NCBI GenBank assembly: GCA_019636385.1
Contig: JAHBXT010000001.1
Span: forward strand, 620,001-684,000
Origin: Pirellulaceae bacterium
GTDB taxonomy: Bacteria > Planctomycetota > Planctomycetia > Pirellulales > Pirellulaceae
Length of the DNA: 64,000 nt
Reading direction: 5' to 3'
The translations under genes and the position numbers were made by a program. The notes under the pieces were generated by a model. That model did not search any database, had not been told where the DNA came from, and saw only the letters and a list, made by a program, of their open reading frames with translations. Positions 62,209 to 64,000 of the stretch are shown piece after piece. The first letter of the stretch is position 1. The number at the start of each line of letters is the position of its first letter.

Positions 62209-62514
62209 ATGACCAAAACCAAACAGACGAAGTTGATCAGCATTGAAGCGCTTGGCAAGGCTGCCGAATGCTTGAAGGTACTGGCTCATCCACATCGGCT
62301 GCGCATGATCCAAATGCTGCTGCAAGGTCAATATACGGTGGGGGAACTGGCAGCCAGTTGCAAGTTGCCCCAGGCGATGACGTCCGAGCACTTGCGGCTG
62401 ATGCAGCGCTGTGGTTTTTTGTCCAGCGACAGAGCGGGACGCAATGTGTACTACCGTGTCGTCGAGCCGCATTTGGCTAATTTCATGCGTTGTATTGAAC
62501 AGCGGTTTGCCTAG
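62209..62514 (+). CDS. ArsR-family transcriptional repressor
   Basis: 101 residues from the ATG at 62209 with GGGAG six bases upstream; the frame to 62128 crosses the operator and is not used. Winged-helix pattern: CLKVLAHPHRLRMIQMLLQG, YTVGELAASCKLPQAMTSEHL (recognition helix), LMQRCGFLSSDRAGRNVYYRV. Cys residues at 21, 51, 68 and 95 are candidate ligands for a metal or for sulfur-based sensing; the canonical ELCVCDL metal site is absent. It is followed 14 bases later by a rhodanese gene, which suggests a sulfur-responsive operon. Confidence 0.9.
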   Translation: MTKTKQTKLISIEALGKAAECLKVLAHPHRLRMIQMLLQGQYTVGELAASCKLPQAMTSEHLRLMQRCGFLSSDRAGRNVYYRVVEPHLANFMRCIEQRFA

Positions 62515-62528
62515 AGGAAGAAAGTTCT

Positions 62529-63089
62529 ATGACAACTACCATAACTCCGCAACAACTAGCCAGTCTTATCAAATCAGGCACGCAATTCGATTTGATTGAT
62601 GTGCGCACTCCGGTCGAATATCAAGAACTGCATGTCAGTTGTGCTCGCAACGTACCGTTGGATCAATTGGACGCAGCAAGACTTGTTGCTCAATATCGCG
62701 ATGGCCAGCAGGCGCTGTACGTCATTTGCCAGTCGGGCGGGCGCGGTCGCCAAGCGTGCCAAAAAATATTGGCTGCTGGCGGGCAAAATATCATCAACGT
62801 CGAAGGCGGAACGCTGGCTTGTGAGCAAGCCGGGTTACCTGTTGTTCGCGGCCAAAAAGCGATATCGCTTGAACGTCAAGTGCGCATCGCCGCCGGCTCG
62901 TTGGTTCTGGTCGGCTGTGGTTTGAGCTTCATTCATCCGGCTTTTCTTGGCTTGGCCGCGTTTGTGGGAGCTGGTCTGGTATTTGCCGGAGTGACGGATA
63001 CCTGCGGCATGGGCATGATTCTGGCGCGAATGCCATGGAACCAAACCTCCAACAGCTCTGCAACTTGTTCGACGTTGAAGGCTTCTTAG
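62529..63089 (+). CDS. Rhodanese-DUF2892 membrane protein
   Basis: 186 residues. Residues 1-110 form a rhodanese domain: FDLIDVRTPVEYQELHV and the active loop CQSGGRGRQAC (nucleophile Cys), with VEGGTLACEQAGLPV at the end. Residues 115-175 are a DUF2892-type segment with two membrane spans (RIAAGSLVLVGCGLSFIHP, FLGLAAFVGAGLVFAGVTDTC). This pairing occurs with ArsR-type repressors in sulfide/persulfide response operons. GAGGAAG lies close before the ATG. It is probably an inner membrane sulfurtransferase. Confidence 0.92.
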   Translation: MTTTITPQQLASLIKSGTQFDLIDVRTPVEYQELHVSCARNVPLDQLDAARLVAQYRDGQQALYVICQSGGRGRQACQKILAAGGQNIINVEGGTLACEQAGLPVVRGQKAISLERQVRIAAGSLVLVGCGLSFIHPAFLGLAAFVGAGLVFAGVTDTCGMGMILARMPWNQTSNSSATCSTLKAS

Positions 63090-63523
63090 CTTTCGGGTTC
63101 CAGAGCAGCTTCCGCAAATGATTCATCCGTTTCCCAAATGCGGACACGTACAGCTCGTGCGCCACTGGACTGAAGTATCTGTGGACTGACAACTTCCAGC
63201 AGATACCGCGCCATATTCTCCGCAGTTGGATTGTAGGGCATTAGGAACAGGCGTTTGGGCTGCACTAGCTCCAAAGCAGCAATAGCGTTTGCATCTTGTT
63301 CGTAAACCAAGAAGCTGTGATCCCAGTTCTCGTCGATCCAGCCCTTCGTGCGGGCTTTTAAGTCCGCAAAATCGAGCACGCGACCCACCGAGTCAACTGC
63401 CTGGCCAGTCACAAAAAAATCGGCAATATAGTTGTGACCGTGAAAATGTTCGCATTTACCGCCGTGTTGGTACAGGCGGTGGCCGGCGCAAAATTTAATG
63501 CGCCGCATAATGGTCAGGCTCAT
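63086..63523 (-). CDS. queD: 6-carboxytetrahydropterin synthase (QueD/PTPS family)
   Basis: 145 residues from the ATG at 63523, which has GGGAG about ten bases upstream (a TTG at 63532 is too close to it). The zinc site is formed by AGHRLY and HFHGHNY, with the catalytic Cys in GGKCEHFHGH. Other features are GRVLDFADLK, DHSFLVY and PTAENMARYLLEVV. It converts dihydroneopterin triphosphate, the product of FolE, to 6-carboxytetrahydropterin in queuosine synthesis; a PTPS-type role is the alternative. Its last four bases overlap the end of the rhodanese gene. Confidence 0.92.
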   Translation of the reverse strand: MSLTIMRRIKFCAGHRLYQHGGKCEHFHGHNYIADFFVTGQAVDSVGRVLDFADLKARTKGWIDENWDHSFLVYEQDANAIAALELVQPKRLFLMPYNPTAENMARYLLEVVSPQILQSSGARAVRVRIWETDESFAEAALEPES

Positions 63524-63554
63524 GTAGCTCAATCTCCCAAGATATGACGACCCG

Positions 63555-63953
63555 CTATGATTGCAACTTGCGATTGGATTGGTGTCGCTGGCTGTCGCGG
63601 TTTGTCTTCTTGGACAGATTCTGCTCGAAGGCCTCCGTCAAATCAACTCCCGTTTGATTAGCCAGGCAAATCAGCACGAACAGAACATCCGCCATTTCGT
63701 CGGCTAAGCTACATCGCTGGGCCTCGTCACCCTTGAAACTTTGCTCGCCGAATTGCCGCGAGATAATGCGTGCGAGTTCGCCGACCTCTTCGACCAGTTG
63801 CGCCAAATTGGTCAACTCGGAGAAGTATCGTACGCCCACGGTGCTGATCCAATCGTTCACTCGCCGTTGGGCTTCGGCTAGCGTTACTGGACTAGACTGC
63901 GTAATCGATGACGACGGGGAGATCGGAGACGACGGTGATTCTGGTGACGACAC
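63555..63953 (-). CDS. MazG-family nucleotide pyrophosphohydrolase
   Basis: 132 residues. The first 22 are Ser/Pro-rich and probably disordered. The core carries the helical motif of the superfamily: LAQLVEEVGELARIISRQF (EExxE) and LADEMADVLFVLICLANQTG (ExxD), which bind magnesium. Such enzymes remove pyrophosphate from non-standard or excess nucleoside triphosphates. The tail is basic (Lys/Arg/Ser). It is upstream of queD by 32 bases on the same strand and may share its transcript. Confidence 0.9.
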   Translation of the reverse strand: MSSPESPSSPISPSSSITQSSPVTLAEAQRRVNDWISTVGVRYFSELTNLAQLVEEVGELARIISRQFGEQSFKGDEAQRCSLADEMADVLFVLICLANQTGVDLTEAFEQNLSKKTNRDSQRHQSNRKLQS

Positions 63954-64000
63954 GGTGCACTTCCTGGATCCAGCCTGAGGACTAACGCGACTGGGCGTAG

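Overview
The window reads as a chromosome segment of a planctomycete, most likely of the Pirellulales. This rests on families that are expanded in that group: DUF1501 proteins, a cytochrome-c-like/DUF1549/DUF1553 protein, DUF1080 proteins, formylglycine sulfatases, an ECF sigma factor coupled to a Ser/Thr kinase with TPRs, MoxR/DUF58/BatA-like proteins with DUF4159, and PQQ-type beta-propellers. I saw no tRNA, rRNA, CRISPR array, prophage or intact transposase.

Layout. 1-7.5 kb: the tail of a DUF1501 gene, folE flanked by two copies of a short repeat, a fused tRNA-modification enzyme (TrhO-like plus RluA-like), a secreted STN-like protein, a HEAT/TPR protein, a chorismate-lyase-like protein and endonuclease IV. 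7.8-11.5 kb: two sulfatases and the relic of a third. 11.7-15.3 kb: a sigma factor/kinase pair. 15.6-21.7 kb: secreted EF-hand, two-domain VOC, two PQQ-propeller proteins and a kelch-like protein. 22.2-28.1 kb: the housekeeping run rpsB-tsf-pyrH-frr-gyrB.

28.3-42.2 kb is the most unusual part. It holds a divergent GAF-like protein, a GAF-GAF-membrane-HlyD fusion, a small HlyD adaptor, a fusion of a PqqD-like domain, an M50 zinc protease and a HlyD arm, a DUF3467 protein, a porin-like protein, a TolC-type channel, another HlyD adaptor, and an ABC exporter whose ATPase motifs have all been replaced although the frame is intact. I read this as a candidate envelope export or signalling apparatus that is not powered by its own ABC protein.

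42.3-51.5 kb: a MoxR-DUF58-BatA-like operon with a divergent DUF4159 protein. 51.5-53.3 kb: a SAM methyltransferase and a beta-hydroxyacid dehydrogenase. 53.6-60.1 kb: a three-gene operon of a PSCyt1/DUF1549/DUF1553 protein, a Tat-exported DUF1501 protein and a double DUF1080 protein, probably for extracellular saccharide breakdown. 60.3-64 kb: an orphan histidine kinase, an exported methyltransferase, an ArsR repressor with a perfect 20-bp palindrome inside its promoter followed by a rhodanese/DUF2892 gene, then queD and a MazG-type pyrophosphohydrolase.

All functional calls come from reading motifs by eye; no database search was run.
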